Of a stretch of 64,000 bases of DNA, positions 34,270 to 43,604 are shown piece after piece (positions within the stretch are counted from its first letter, which is position 1; each line of letters begins with the position of its first letter). The stretch is from CBFGTV01 sp965652145. GTDB taxonomy: Bacteria; Bacillota; Clostridia; Peptostreptococcales; Natronincolaceae. Location: positions 5,729-69,728 of the forward strand of contig CBFGTV010000010.1 in assembly GCA_965652145.1 (NCBI GenBank). The letters run 5' to 3'. The position numbers and the translations under genes were made by a program. The notes beneath the pieces are model-generated. The model was not told the DNA's origin, made no database searches, and saw nothing but the letters and a program-made list of their open reading frames with translations.

Positions 34270-34962
34270 ATGAAAAAAATTTTTAACAAAGCCCTTTTAG
34301 GTAATTATATAGAAAAACATAAAATAGAAGAAAAATTTGGAGAGAATAATATATTACAACATGCACAGCTTCATTTTTATGAGAGGGAAGAATCAATTTT
34401 AAAAGCAGAGACAAAACTGCAATATTATTATTTTCTGGTGGAGGGGAAGGTTAAAGTTTTTTATCTTTTTGAAAACGGTAAATCAATGCTGTTGAAGTTT
34501 TATCAAGATTTTAATGTAATAGGAGACATAGAACTCTTGAAAAATAATCCTGTACGCTGTAACATTGATGCTGTAGAAGATACCTTTTTAATTGCCATTC
34601 CCACGGCAGTGATTAGGGAGCAATATTTAGACAATATAAATTTTTTACACCATTTAATAGAATCCTTAAGTGAAAAGCTTTATGCCACCATCAATAACAG
34701 CTCATACAACTTTGTTTATCCCCTAATCAATAGACTGTCTACTTATTTAGTTGAGCATATGACAGATCAAGATTACATTATTCTAAATTCAACCTTTAAC
34801 GAAATTGCACAATTTTTAGGAACAAGCTACAGACATTTAAATCGAACATTTAAAGAGCTTGAATCAAAATCGATTATTAAATGTCAGAATAAAACGATCT
34901 ATATATTAAACGAGGGCCAGCTTCGGGAATTATCTAAAAATCCTTATCTAAAAACCTTATAA
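34270..34962 (+). CDS. Crp/Fnr-family transcriptional regulator (YeiL-like)
   Basis: A 230-residue regulator. The N-terminal cyclic-nucleotide-like beta-roll (about 30-135) includes YFLVEGKVKVFYLFENGKSM and the later NVIGDIELL. A dimer helix (about 135-160) and a C-terminal helix-turn-helix (about 175-225, STFNEIAQFLGTSYRHLNRT) follow. There is no four-cysteine cluster as in FNR. YeiL-like proteins are often next to YdcZ-type transporters, as here. It most likely controls the divergent pair and itself. The start follows AGGAG. Confidence 0.85.
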   Translation: MKKIFNKALLGNYIEKHKIEEKFGENNILQHAQLHFYEREESILKAETKLQYYYFLVEGKVKVFYLFENGKSMLLKFYQDFNVIGDIELLKNNPVRCNIDAVEDTFLIAIPTAVIREQYLDNINFLHHLIESLSEKLYATINNSSYNFVYPLINRLSTYLVEHMTDQDYIILNSTFNEIAQFLGTSYRHLNRTFKELESKSIIKCQNKTIYILNEGQLRELSKNPYLKTL

Positions 34963-35087
34963 TGGCTTAATATTAGATAAAAAACCCCCTTGACCGAGAT
35001 ATTCTTAAGGCGGTAATAAATTAAAAGGCATACAGGGGGTAAATTTTGAGAATGAAACATTAACTATAAAATTTGGAGGTGTAGCCC

Positions 35088-35942
35088 TTGATTAAGGTAG
35101 CGGGATTGGAATTTTCATACGATAAAAGCACTGATAAGGTAATAAAGGGAATTGACTTTCATATCGAAAAGGGGGAAATTTTAGGGTTTTTGGGCCCCAG
35201 CGGGGCAGGCAAAACAACTACTCAACGGATTTTGATAGGTCTATTAAGGGACTACAGGGGTAGTGTACAATTAATGGGAAAGGAGCGGAAGGACTGGGGA
35301 CAGGAATTCTATGAGAAAATTGGGGTGGCCTTTGATTTTCCCAATCTTTATTTAAAGCTGACGGCAGCAGAAAATTTGCAGTTAATAGGAGGCTATTATC
35401 AAAAGGGTACCCAGAAGATCGATGAATTGCTAGAAAGGGTGGGGTTGCTTCCAGACAAAGACAAGAAAGTAGAGGGGTTTTCCAAGGGAATGAAAATGCG
35501 CTTAAATTTTATACGTTCTCTGCTCCATGATCCAGAATTGCTTTTTTTTGATGAGCCCACCTCGGGGTTAGACCCATTGAATGCTAAAGTTATTAAAAAT
35601 ATGATTTTAGAGATGAAGGCCCAGGGGAAAACAATCTTCCTGACGACCCACAATATGACTGTGGCCGAGCAGCTTTGCGACCGGGTGGCTTTCATTGTGG
35701 AAGGCTCAATCCCTGTAATCGACAGTCCAAAGGAGCTTAAGATAAAGCACGGTACCCATACTGTAAAAATCGAGTACTATCGGGGAGACGGCATCAGAAC
35801 AGAGGAGTTTCCTATGATGGGATTGAAGGAAAATCAGCGGGTCTTCGATATATTAAAGACAAGGGATATAAAGACAATCCACAGTCAAGAGGCAACATTG
35901 GAGGATATTTTCATTAAGCTCACAGGGAGGCAGCTTGTATGA
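35088..35942 (+). CDS. ABC transporter ATP-binding protein (ABC-2 exporter)
   Basis: A 284-residue nucleotide-binding subunit. Walker A is GPSGAGKTT (residues about 37-45), the signature reads FSKGMKMRLNF, Walker B is LLFFDEPTSGLDP and the H-loop TTHNM. A C-terminal extension (about 215-284) is as in ABC-2 type drug exporters. The start is TTG 35088, seven bases after GGAGGTG. It overlaps the next gene by four bases and forms a three-gene exporter with two permeases. Substrate unknown; antibiotic or lipid export is common for the family. Confidence 0.9.
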   Translation: MIKVAGLEFSYDKSTDKVIKGIDFHIEKGEILGFLGPSGAGKTTTQRILIGLLRDYRGSVQLMGKERKDWGQEFYEKIGVAFDFPNLYLKLTAAENLQLIGGYYQKGTQKIDELLERVGLLPDKDKKVEGFSKGMKMRLNFIRSLLHDPELLFFDEPTSGLDPLNAKVIKNMILEMKAQGKTIFLTTHNMTVAEQLCDRVAFIVEGSIPVIDSPKELKIKHGTHTVKIEYYRGDGIRTEEFPMMGLKENQRVFDILKTRDIKTIHSQEATLEDIFIKLTGRQLV

Positions 35943-36619
35943 GAATCGTAAATGCACTAAAGGCCGATATGAAGTTTCAGTTTAAGCAGGGCTTTTACTT
36001 TGTATATGTTGTATTAACATTACTATACATGATCATGATGAGGCAAATCCCCAATCGATTGATTTCCTATGCCGTTCCCATTGTAATATTCACTGATCCA
36101 TCCTTTGTAGGCTTCTTTTTCATTGGGGGCATTGTGATGCTGGAAAAGGTACAGGGTGTTTTACAGTATTTAACGGTAACGCCCCTCAGGCCTGGGGAAT
36201 ATTTGGTCTCAAAGATCATTTCCCTTGCCCTTCTGGCGGAGGCGGCCAGCTTTGCCATTGCACTTGTGACCTACGGCACATCCTTCAATTGGCCGTTATT
36301 GTTTTTGGGTGTTAGTCTTACATCTGCCTTCTTTACATTATATGGGTTTATCGTTACAAAGGGCTGCCATAGTATCAATCAATACCTGATCAAAATGATG
36401 CCCTATATGTTGGCTTTAATTATTCCAACATTAATTTACTATACCTTCCCCAATCTATGGATGCTAAGGCTGCTTCCCAGTGTAGGGGGCTTCAATTTAA
36501 TCTACGGGGCCTTTAATGGAATATCACGGCTTGGTTTAATGGCCGATATTATCTATTTAGCAGCAATTAACCTCTTTACCTTTTTTAAGGTAGAGAAGCA
36601 CTTCATTAAAAGTATATAG
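35939..36619 (+). CDS. ABC-2 type exporter permease, first
   Basis: A 226-residue membrane protein with six predicted helices in the ABC-2 arrangement. The region LEKVQGVLQYLTVTPLRPGEY, between the second and third helices, is typical of fluoroquinolone-export-type permeases. It overlaps the ATPase gene (ATGA) and is ten bases from the second permease gene. Confidence 0.85.
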   Translation: MRIVNALKADMKFQFKQGFYFVYVVLTLLYMIMMRQIPNRLISYAVPIVIFTDPSFVGFFFIGGIVMLEKVQGVLQYLTVTPLRPGEYLVSKIISLALLAEAASFAIALVTYGTSFNWPLLFLGVSLTSAFFTLYGFIVTKGCHSINQYLIKMMPYMLALIIPTLIYYTFPNLWMLRLLPSVGGFNLIYGAFNGISRLGLMADIIYLAAINLFTFFKVEKHFIKSI

Positions 36620-36629
36620 GAGGCGCAAT

Positions 36630-37328
36630 ATGTTGAACACTACTTCTTTAAAGGCTGATCTAAAAATGATTGTCAGGGACCCAATTCTAATCCTTTTCTT
36701 TATATTGCCCTTAATAGTAGCCATCACCTTTAAATTGCTCACTGTTTTTCTAACACCTATCCTTAATGTGTCCTTCGGCTTAGATTTAACGCAATACTAT
36801 GGATATATATTAGCCCTTAGTATACTGGTGACCCCCCTGATGCTGGGGACTGTTTCAGGCTTTCTGATGATAGATGAAAGGGATTCAAAAATTCAGGAGC
36901 TGATAAAAATAACACCCATTGGCTATCGGGGCTATCTTCTAAATAGATTGCTGCTGCCCTTCATTGCCAGCTTGGTCTACCCATTGGCAGCTTACTCAAT
37001 TTTAGGCATTTATAAAATGGAGCTGCTGAGATTGTTATTGATTTGTATTTTAACAGGCTTACAGGGAATCATAATTGCCTATCTCTTATATACCCTGGCG
37101 GCCGATAAGGTTCAAGGATTAACCTATTCCAAGGGATTTGGCATTTTTAATATACTGGCCCTGGCGGATATTTTTGAAGTGAAGTGGCTCAGTATGATAG
37201 CTGCAATAACACCATTTTATTGGGTAACCAGATTGATTGTCAGCTTTAGTACCCAATCAATCGTAATGGCCCTTCTGATTCATTTAGTGTGCTTATGGGG
37301 AATTACCCGACTCGATTCCCCCGTTTAG
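36630..37328 (+). CDS. ABC-2 type exporter permease, second
   Basis: A 232-residue membrane protein with six helices. The LIKITPIGYRGYLLNRLLLP segment corresponds to the coupling region of the first permease. GGAGG precedes ATG. Its last 26 bp overlap the convergent DUF458 gene, so no terminator separates them. Together the three genes encode a heterodimeric exporter. Confidence 0.83.
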   Translation: MLNTTSLKADLKMIVRDPILILFFILPLIVAITFKLLTVFLTPILNVSFGLDLTQYYGYILALSILVTPLMLGTVSGFLMIDERDSKIQELIKITPIGYRGYLLNRLLLPFIASLVYPLAAYSILGIYKMELLRLLLICILTGLQGIIIAYLLYTLAADKVQGLTYSKGFGIFNILALADIFEVKWLSMIAAITPFYWVTRLIVSFSTQSIVMALLIHLVCLWGITRLDSPV

Positions 37329-37785
37329 TCAGCTTATCGGCAATACCAGAGGAGGTATAGGAATCGGGCTTAATACAGCATTTAAAACCCATGGCAGTTA
37401 CCCAACCGGCAATTTCCTTAATTAAATATCTGGTGTCGCCACCTTCACCGATATCTACATGGACCTCAAGGGTGGCATGAATATTGTTTTTTTCAATAAA
37501 GCTAGAGACCTTTCCAGCCAATTCAAGGCTATACTGGGTCTCGGCAAATATCTTTTGTCGTAAATCCTTGATTAACTTCAGCTTTTTTATATCATAGAAA
37601 AAAATGCCGCCCTTAGACTTTCGTACCAGGGTAATAACAGAGACCATTTTGGTCAGTCCCTCGTAGCTTTGGGAGTCGGTTCCAATTGAAACAACATAGC
37701 TTCCATTTAAATCCTTGCCAGTGTATTCCTTAATTTTTTCACATACCTCTTGAAGCGTCATCTCTCCATAGGTCATACTTTTCAT
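37303..37785 (-). CDS. DUF458 family protein (RNase H-like fold)
   Basis: A 160-residue protein of the DUF458/YkuK family. It begins with SIGTDSQSY near residue 40, carrying an acidic residue as in RNase H-like folds, and has EVHVDIGEGGDTRYLI and the ending CCIKPDSYTSSGIADKLTK. The start is 37785, eight bases after GGAGG (37794-37798); the TTG at 37800 would translate the site. B. subtilis YkuK is linked to sporulation or stress by annotation only. Convergent overlap with the ABC permease is 26 bp. Confidence 0.85.
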   Translation of the reverse strand: MKSMTYGEMTLQEVCEKIKEYTGKDLNGSYVVSIGTDSQSYEGLTKMVSVITLVRKSKGGIFFYDIKKLKLIKDLRQKIFAETQYSLELAGKVSSFIEKNNIHATLEVHVDIGEGGDTRYLIKEIAGWVTAMGFKCCIKPDSYTSSGIADKLTKRGNRVG

Positions 37786-38033
37786 TCTATACACCTCCAA
37801 GAACTTTTGTTATCCATCATATTGATATTATACCCCTTTGGTTCACCTTTTCCATCTTCATGGCATTAAGAACATTTTAAGCTTCGGTTAAATATTGGTG
37901 AAGCCGCAAAATATTTTGATATTTTCCCACCAGGCCAAACTATTACTAACACCTGAACATTTCTGATATAATTAAGCTACGGGTCTTTTAATCATTTAAA
38001 AACCTGCTGCAATCATAGAAGGGAGTGGCATTA

Positions 38034-38573
38034 ATGAGGATTGCATTGGTACGACATTTTAAAGTAAAAAGGGGATATCCCCAAAAGGCCTTTATCACAC
38101 CGGCGGAGCTGGATCAATGGATTATTGAATACGATGAATCTGATATAGAGGAGCAAAGGGTTGACCTGGGCTCCATTCAATGGCAATTATGCTATAGCAG
38201 TGATATGACAAGGGCCCTAAAAACCGCCGAAGGAATTTTTCAGGGCAAAATCAATGTATCAAAGGATTTAAGGGAGATTAAACCCTTTTGGAGAATAAAT
38301 AAAAATTGGCGGCTGCCTTTTATCCTTTATCCTTTAATAGGCAGAATTGCCTGGCTTTTGAAGCTCCCATCCCAGGGGGAAGGCAGAGACCAGGTTAAGG
38401 GGCGTGCTGAGAGAATCATAGATGAAGTGCTATCGCAGAAGGCAGAAAATATCTTAATTGTCAGTCATGGAGGAATTATGATGTTTTTAAAGAAGGAGCT
38501 TTTGAAAAGGGGCTTTAGGGGGCCGGGTTTTTCCGTAGCAGAGCATGGAAGGCTTTATATCTTTGAGAAATAA
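38034..38573 (+). CDS. histidine phosphatase superfamily protein
   Basis: A 179-residue protein with the phosphoglycerate-mutase-like core: the catalytic RH in IALVRHFKV (Arg7-His8), the second basic site in SDMTRALKTAE and the second catalytic His in ILIVSHGGIMMFL. The substrate is not predictable within this superfamily, which includes sugar phosphatases and the cobalamin enzyme CobC. CobC would complement the riboswitch-controlled cobT, but distance and motifs do not prove it. ATG 38034 lies eight bases after AAGGGAG; GTG 38025 is the alternative. Confidence 0.85.
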   Translation: MRIALVRHFKVKRGYPQKAFITPAELDQWIIEYDESDIEEQRVDLGSIQWQLCYSSDMTRALKTAEGIFQGKINVSKDLREIKPFWRINKNWRLPFILYPLIGRIAWLLKLPSQGEGRDQVKGRAERIIDEVLSQKAENILIVSHGGIMMFLKKELLKRGFRGPGFSVAEHGRLYIFEK

Positions 38574-38660
38574 ATAAAAGTGAAGCCAGAAAGAAGGAAA
38601 ATTTTTCAAGCCTGTAGAATGTCTGCATAAAGAAAAAATCTGAACCACGGGAAGGGGTAG

Positions 38661-39827
38661 ATGGAGTTGAGTAAGGTTGTCGTTCACGAGTATTCAAATT
38701 ATACTTTAGAAGGCCTGATTGAAAAGCTTAACGATGGCATAGCGGCCCTGGGGGGATGGGAGCAGTTTTGTAAGCCGGGAGATACAGTATTACTCAAGCC
38801 CAACTTAATTGGGCCCAAGCCGCCGGATTCTGGTGCCATAACCCATTACCAGCTTGTTCGGGCAGTAAGTAGAATTTTAAAGGAGCAGGGCTGTACTGTG
38901 TGGATTGGCGACAGCTCTGGCGGTGCCATCGCAGGAATTGCACCGACGGCCCAAAGCTTTAGGGTCTCTGGCTATGAGGCAGTGGCCAGGGAAGAGGGTG
39001 CTGAAATTAAAAACCTTGATACCGAAGGGGTTGTGGCGGTAACCCCTCAAAGCGGCAGTGAGGAAAAAATGTACCTTGCAAAGCCCATATTTGAAGCAGA
39101 TGTGGTGATTAATCTACCCAAGCTTAAAACCCATTCAGCGGCCATTTTTACTGGAGCTGTTAAAAATGTCTTTGGTTGTATACCAGGGTTAAGAAAGGCA
39201 CGATATCATAAAATGGCTCCTGATCCTCGAGATTTTGGTGAGATCATTGCAGATATTCACCAGGCTATTAAAATCAGTCTACATATTATGGATGGTATTC
39301 AAGCTATGCAGGGGGAAGGGCCCACAGCGGGAGAGGTCTATCAGGCAAATAAGATATTAATCAGTCCGGACCCCCTGGCATTGGATGTCGTAGCCGCCAA
39401 AATGATTGGAATGGATTTGACGGATGTACCTATTTTATTGGCTGCCCAGGAACGTGGCCTGGGGAAAGGCAAGCTTGAGGATATTACTCTTTTGGGTGAT
39501 TATGAAGAAATACCCCGGCTCAAAGATTTTAAGCTGCCAAAACGTTTTAGAAGCACTAAAAGGCATAACGGCCGAATGGTAGTAAAGGTTATTGATTTTC
39601 TAAAAACCCAACCACAGGTAGATATTCGGAAATGTAAGAATTGCAATGTTTGTGTAGAAAGCTGCCCAGTAGAGGCCATTAGTCAATCCACAAAACAAAT
39701 AAATTATCAAGCCTGTATAGAATGTATGTGCTGTCATGAACTGTGTATGCACCAGGCAGTTAATTTAAAAAGACAAAATTTTCTGGCTAAAATTATTACA
39801 AGCCTTTACCGGGGAAGATACAGATAG
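38661..39827 (+). CDS. DUF362 protein with C-terminal 2[4Fe-4S] ferredoxin domain
   Basis: A 388-residue protein. The DUF362 core has LKPNLIGPKPPDSGAITHYQ and VINLPKLKTHSAAIFTGAVK, followed by ILISPDPLALDVVAAKMIG. The C-terminal ferredoxin (about 320-375) has CKNCNVCVESCP and CIECMCCHELC, enough for two [4Fe-4S] clusters. Such proteins are common in anaerobes and probably move electrons, but no reaction is established. It differs from the DUF362 protein at 5424, which has only a loose cysteine cluster. It is followed by a good terminator. Confidence 0.9.
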   Translation: MELSKVVVHEYSNYTLEGLIEKLNDGIAALGGWEQFCKPGDTVLLKPNLIGPKPPDSGAITHYQLVRAVSRILKEQGCTVWIGDSSGGAIAGIAPTAQSFRVSGYEAVAREEGAEIKNLDTEGVVAVTPQSGSEEKMYLAKPIFEADVVINLPKLKTHSAAIFTGAVKNVFGCIPGLRKARYHKMAPDPRDFGEIIADIHQAIKISLHIMDGIQAMQGEGPTAGEVYQANKILISPDPLALDVVAAKMIGMDLTDVPILLAAQERGLGKGKLEDITLLGDYEEIPRLKDFKLPKRFRSTKRHNGRMVVKVIDFLKTQPQVDIRKCKNCNVCVESCPVEAISQSTKQINYQACIECMCCHELCMHQAVNLKRQNFLAKIITSLYRGRYR

Positions 39828-40153
39828 CACCTAGATGAAGCGAGGCAGAGGATAACATCACTCAAAGCTAACTATATTGGAAAAAAGATGCCAGCGTAAA
39901 CCAACTGTCATTAAAAATTAAGTCACCTCCAGTTATTTTGGAGGTGATATCATTTTTTTGAATTAACTTTTTAATAAATACACTTCCAGCGTCAAAATCC
40001 TCCTTGTCTTTTTGGCATCTTATAATAATCATAATTGATCATTCCTGATTTGATATAAACATAAAAAATTCGAGATTTGATCACAGAATAGACACAAATA
40101 AAGCTTAAACTATAATTGCAAGATAAAAAAATAATATTGAGGAGGAATGAATT
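39828..40153 (+). other. intergenic region with terminator and promoter
   Basis: TCACCTCCA (39923-39931) and TGGAGGTGA (about 39938-39946) form a terminator with a T-run to 39959. Downstream, TATAAT at 40111-40116, with a weak TAGACA 16 bp upstream, may start the secreted protein gene. No small gene is evident in the remaining sequence. Confidence 0.7.
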
Positions 40154-40894
40154 ATGAAAAGAGTATTATCAACTGCATTAGCCTTGGTGCTGACAACATC
40201 CATATTTGCGGTACCGGTTTCGGCCCATGAACAGTCGGCTGAGGAAGTTCAAGTTGAGCGTATAGCCATCAATGGCGAGATTGAGGTTCAAAGCCTTATG
40301 GGTACCGTTAAGGAGATTAACGACCTAAGCCTTGTGGTGGTGGATGCAGAGGACAATGAGTACATAGTACCCATTGCCGCCTTTAAGGAGCTGGAGGCAT
40401 ATCAAGATGCCAATGTACAGGTTGGAGACCAAATTGAACTAAAGGGCTTTGAAGCCAGTGAGAGACAAGGATTAATCGGTGAAGGCAAAGGAGGTATGCT
40501 GGCATTTAAAAGGGGAGAAGCAACAAATCTTGAAGATATAAAAGAAAGAATTGAGGTATTGGAGCTGGAAGAAGGCAAAATCCTTACTCTGGCAGAAAAA
40601 GCAGCTGGAACAATCACCGTTAAGATTCGAGACGGGGTAGTAGACATAAAGGATCTGGCCTCCGATGAAGCCGCTGAGCTGGAAACTGGTGAAAGAATTG
40701 AACGGCTAAGGGAAACTAGACAAGAAGAGGGAGACGAACTATTAATGACTGATGGTGATTGTGTCGTAGCCATGACAATCACCCTGGATGGCAATCTATT
40801 CTTTGCCAATGAAATGACTATCAATGGTGTCACCATTACATTGCCACAGCAAGTAAGGCCAGCAACTGCAATAGAAGCAAAAGAAATAGAGTAG
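40154..40894 (+). CDS. secreted protein of unknown function
   Basis: A 246-residue exported protein. The signal peptide (about 1-24) ends at PVSAHEQ. The mature part is acidic and beta-rich, with a possible OB-like region in IEVQSLMGTVKEINDLSLVV and VQVGDQIELKGFEAS (about 42-105). It has no lipobox, wall-anchor or membrane tail and should be released or wall-associated. A two-component system follows after a terminator, perhaps sensing the same surface condition. I recognise no family. GGAGG precedes ATG. Confidence 0.7.
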   Translation: MKRVLSTALALVLTTSIFAVPVSAHEQSAEEVQVERIAINGEIEVQSLMGTVKEINDLSLVVVDAEDNEYIVPIAAFKELEAYQDANVQVGDQIELKGFEASERQGLIGEGKGGMLAFKRGEATNLEDIKERIEVLELEEGKILTLAEKAAGTITVKIRDGVVDIKDLASDEAAELETGERIERLRETRQEEGDELLMTDGDCVVAMTITLDGNLFFANEMTINGVTITLPQQVRPATAIEAKEIE

Positions 40895-40910
40895 GTTATT
40901 ATATAGATCA

Positions 40911-40967
40911 GCCAATGCCTGCTATGGGCCAACAGCCTAAGCAGGTATTGGCATTTGGTTTTTGGCT
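40911..40967 (+). terminator. intrinsic terminator after the secreted protein gene
   Basis: GCCAATGCCTGC (40911-40922) pairs with GCAGGTATTGGC (40941-40952), one G-T pair, followed by ATTTGGTTTTT. Read-through would feed the two-component genes, whose binding site begins directly after it. Confidence 0.75.
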
Positions 40968-40979
40968 TGGAGGGATTTG

Positions 40980-41660
40980 ATGAACAGAAATCTGCTTTTG
41001 ATTGAGGACGAAAGAAGAATGCGGGAAATCATGGTAGATTATTTTGCTAAGGAAAACTACCATATCTTTGAAGCCGCCAACGGAAGAGAGGCCCTGGAAA
41101 TGTTTGGGGAAAACAGTATACATTTAGTGATATTAGATATCATGATACCTGAAATAGATGGGTGGGCGGTTTGTAAAAGAATCAGAAAAGAATCTGATAT
41201 ACCGATTATTATGTTGACGGCCCGATCTGATGAGGATGATAAGCTAATGGGCTACGAGCTGGGGGCCGATGACTATATAACAAAGCCCTTTAGCCCAAAG
41301 GTATTGGTGGCAAAGTGTAAAACCCTGTTAAAGCGGGTAGAGGGTAATATCGGCAAGGAAGATAATACATTGATTTGTGCCGGGATCGAAGTCAACAGGT
41401 CTTCCCGCACTGTTAAAATTGAAGATGAATTGCTTGAGCTGACACCAAAGGAATTTGATCTGCTGGTGTATATGATTGAAAATAAGGAAATGGTGCTAAC
41501 TAGAGAAAGTATCATTAACCATATATGGGGATACGACTATTTTGGTGATCTACGTACCATCGATACCCATATAAAAAAGCTCCGTAGCAAGTTAAAGGAT
41601 AAGGCTAAACACATTAATACAATTAATCGGATAGGTTATAAATTTGAGGTGAATAAATGA
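40980..41660 (+). CDS. OmpR-type response regulator
   Basis: A 226-residue regulator with receiver (acidic Glu9-Asp10 in LLIEDE, phosphorylation site Asp53 in LVILDIMIPE, Lys in TKPFSPK) and a C-terminal winged helix (LTPKEFDLLVYMIENKEMVL; ending INRIGYKFEVNK). The start is ATG 40980, after GGAGGG; a TTG at 40962 would add six residues and translate the site. Its stop overlaps the kinase start by four bases, so they form one two-component system. Confidence 0.92.
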   Translation: MNRNLLLIEDERRMREIMVDYFAKENYHIFEAANGREALEMFGENSIHLVILDIMIPEIDGWAVCKRIRKESDIPIIMLTARSDEDDKLMGYELGADDYITKPFSPKVLVAKCKTLLKRVEGNIGKEDNTLICAGIEVNRSSRTVKIEDELLELTPKEFDLLVYMIENKEMVLTRESIINHIWGYDYFGDLRTIDTHIKKLRSKLKDKAKHINTINRIGYKFEVNK

Positions 41661-43537
41661 GAAGAAAGAGTATTACCTTTAAGCTATTTATTATTACGAC
41701 TTTTTTCTTCATCTTATTTTTATTGATGCAGGCCTTTAGTCAATCAATGTTCTTCGAGGGCTTTTACATACGTCATAAAATTAGCCAGCTTGAAAAAAAT
41801 GTGATGGAATTCAGCCAGAAATATCGTAAAGAGGCCTGGGGTCAAGCTACCGTCACCAAAAATATTAATCAATTTATTAATGAAAACAATGCACAGGTGG
41901 TTATTTTGAATGAAAATGGTGCCGCAAAGCATATGGCCTCCTTCAATCTGGTGCTGGAAACAGAAGAGCATGAAGTCATAACCGTACTAATTAACAATAT
42001 GAATATGCTGGAATTAATACAACAATCAAATCTTAAACCGGGCGATACAGTTGCCATAAGGGGTGTATATGGTGTTGGAAGAAATAACTTGTTATATCCC
42101 TACAGCATATCCAGCAATAATCAACAAGATTCATTAGTTGTGGCCGCTAATAGTGTTACATTAAATGATGACCCAATTGACAGGGTTGCTCTAATAAGAG
42201 GTGTGAAGCCGGAGCCGACACAAAAAGTTGTTGAAGCCGCTGAGGCTGTTGAGATGAAAACTGAGATCCTGCGGATTAATATGCAGGAAATAAAGGGAAC
42301 TATCATTGAATTAAATCTGCCGGAGCATAAGGATTATCTGCTTCCATTTAGAGAAAACATGCTTTGGTCAGCTATTGACAACTGGTTCTGGCTTTCAAAA
42401 ACCAGTGATTTTTCATTGGAGCAGGATCAGATTATCAGTTATCAATATGTTAATCCACTAAATGGTATTGAAAACATTGTACTGGTTAAGCCAATTTTTG
42501 AAAATGGCGTGCTAAAGGAAATGATCTTTGCCCTGTCATCCCTTCAGCCCGTTGGAGAAGCCATGAAGGCCATGAAGGCCTATTATATATATGGATTCAT
42601 TGGAGCTTTGCTGATTATATTACTATTATCCTACATTTATTCCCGATTAATTGCCCATCCTTTAATTAAAATTAATGACGTAGCCATTAAAATGGCAGAA
42701 CTGGACTTTTCGGTACAATGTGATGTTATGTCTGATGATGAAATTGGCAATCTGGCCAGTAGTCTCAACGTATTATCAACAAACCTAAAGAATAATATGG
42801 AAACCCTTAAGGATACAAACGAAAGATTAAAAATTGAAATTGAAAAGGAGCGGGGCCTGGAACGGATGAGAAAAGAGTTTGTCTCTAGTGTATCCCATGA
42901 GCTGAAGACCCCATTGGGAATAATGAGGGGTTTTACCGAGGGGTTAAAGGATGGTGTAGCCATGGAAAAACGAGACTATTATTTTGATGTGCTATTAGAT
43001 GAAATAGAGAAGATGGATGCCCTGGTACTGGATATGCTGGATTTATCAAAGCTGGAATCAAAGGCATATGAGCTATTTACCGAGGAATTTGATATTTTAG
43101 CTTTAATTGATACAATCGTGAATCGGTTTAAACAACAGCTGGAAGATAAAAGTATCAAGCTGCATATTAATGATAGCCATTGCTATTGGGTAATGGCCGA
43201 TAAACGAAGAATTGAGCAGGTCATTGTTAACATACTTACCAATGCCCTCAGGCATACCGACTATAAAGGATCAATAGACATTGTTATTAAAGAGGAAGGG
43301 GCTAATATTTTACTTGAAATTGAAAATGAAGGCAAACCCATTCCGCATGATAAGCTAAAGCATATATGGGATCGCTTCTACCGGGTCGAAGCGTCTAGAA
43401 ATCGACAGGCTGGGGGAACGGGCCTTGGGTTATCTATTGTAAAAAATATATTAGAGCTGCATAATAGTGAATTTGGCGTTATGAATACTGTCAAGGGCGT
43501 TAAGTTTTATTTTACCCTTAAAAAATGCGTAGAATAA
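41657..43537 (+). CDS. sensor histidine kinase
   Basis: A 626-residue membrane kinase. Helix 1 (about 8-30), a long extracytoplasmic sensor (about 30-308) of unrecognised type, helix 2 (about 310-332), HAMP (about 335-385), then His414 in SVSHELKTPLG and ATPase motifs NILTNALRHTDY, HIWDRFYRVE and GTGLGLSIVKN. The sensor is larger than in common wall-stress kinases. It partners the overlapping response regulator. Secreted protein 40154 upstream may share its signal, but this is inferred from position only. Confidence 0.92.
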   Translation: MRRKSITFKLFIITTFFFILFLLMQAFSQSMFFEGFYIRHKISQLEKNVMEFSQKYRKEAWGQATVTKNINQFINENNAQVVILNENGAAKHMASFNLVLETEEHEVITVLINNMNMLELIQQSNLKPGDTVAIRGVYGVGRNNLLYPYSISSNNQQDSLVVAANSVTLNDDPIDRVALIRGVKPEPTQKVVEAAEAVEMKTEILRINMQEIKGTIIELNLPEHKDYLLPFRENMLWSAIDNWFWLSKTSDFSLEQDQIISYQYVNPLNGIENIVLVKPIFENGVLKEMIFALSSLQPVGEAMKAMKAYYIYGFIGALLIILLLSYIYSRLIAHPLIKINDVAIKMAELDFSVQCDVMSDDEIGNLASSLNVLSTNLKNNMETLKDTNERLKIEIEKERGLERMRKEFVSSVSHELKTPLGIMRGFTEGLKDGVAMEKRDYYFDVLLDEIEKMDALVLDMLDLSKLESKAYELFTEEFDILALIDTIVNRFKQQLEDKSIKLHINDSHCYWVMADKRRIEQVIVNILTNALRHTDYKGSIDIVIKEEGANILLEIENEGKPIPHDKLKHIWDRFYRVEASRNRQAGGTGLGLSIVKNILELHNSEFGVMNTVKGVKFYFTLKKCVE

Positions 43538-43556
43538 GCCTTAAGAAAAGAAAAAA

Positions 43557-43586
43557 GACCATCAGCCTTTAAATATGCTGACGGTC
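43557..43586 (-). terminator. intrinsic terminator of the permease gene
   Basis: GACCATCAGC pairs with GCTGACGGTC (one mismatch). The A-run on its left gives a T-run on the minus strand, so it ends the amino acid permease gene; it may also stop the kinase transcript. Confidence 0.7.
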
Positions 43587-43604
43587 CTATGGGAGTACCG
43601 AATA

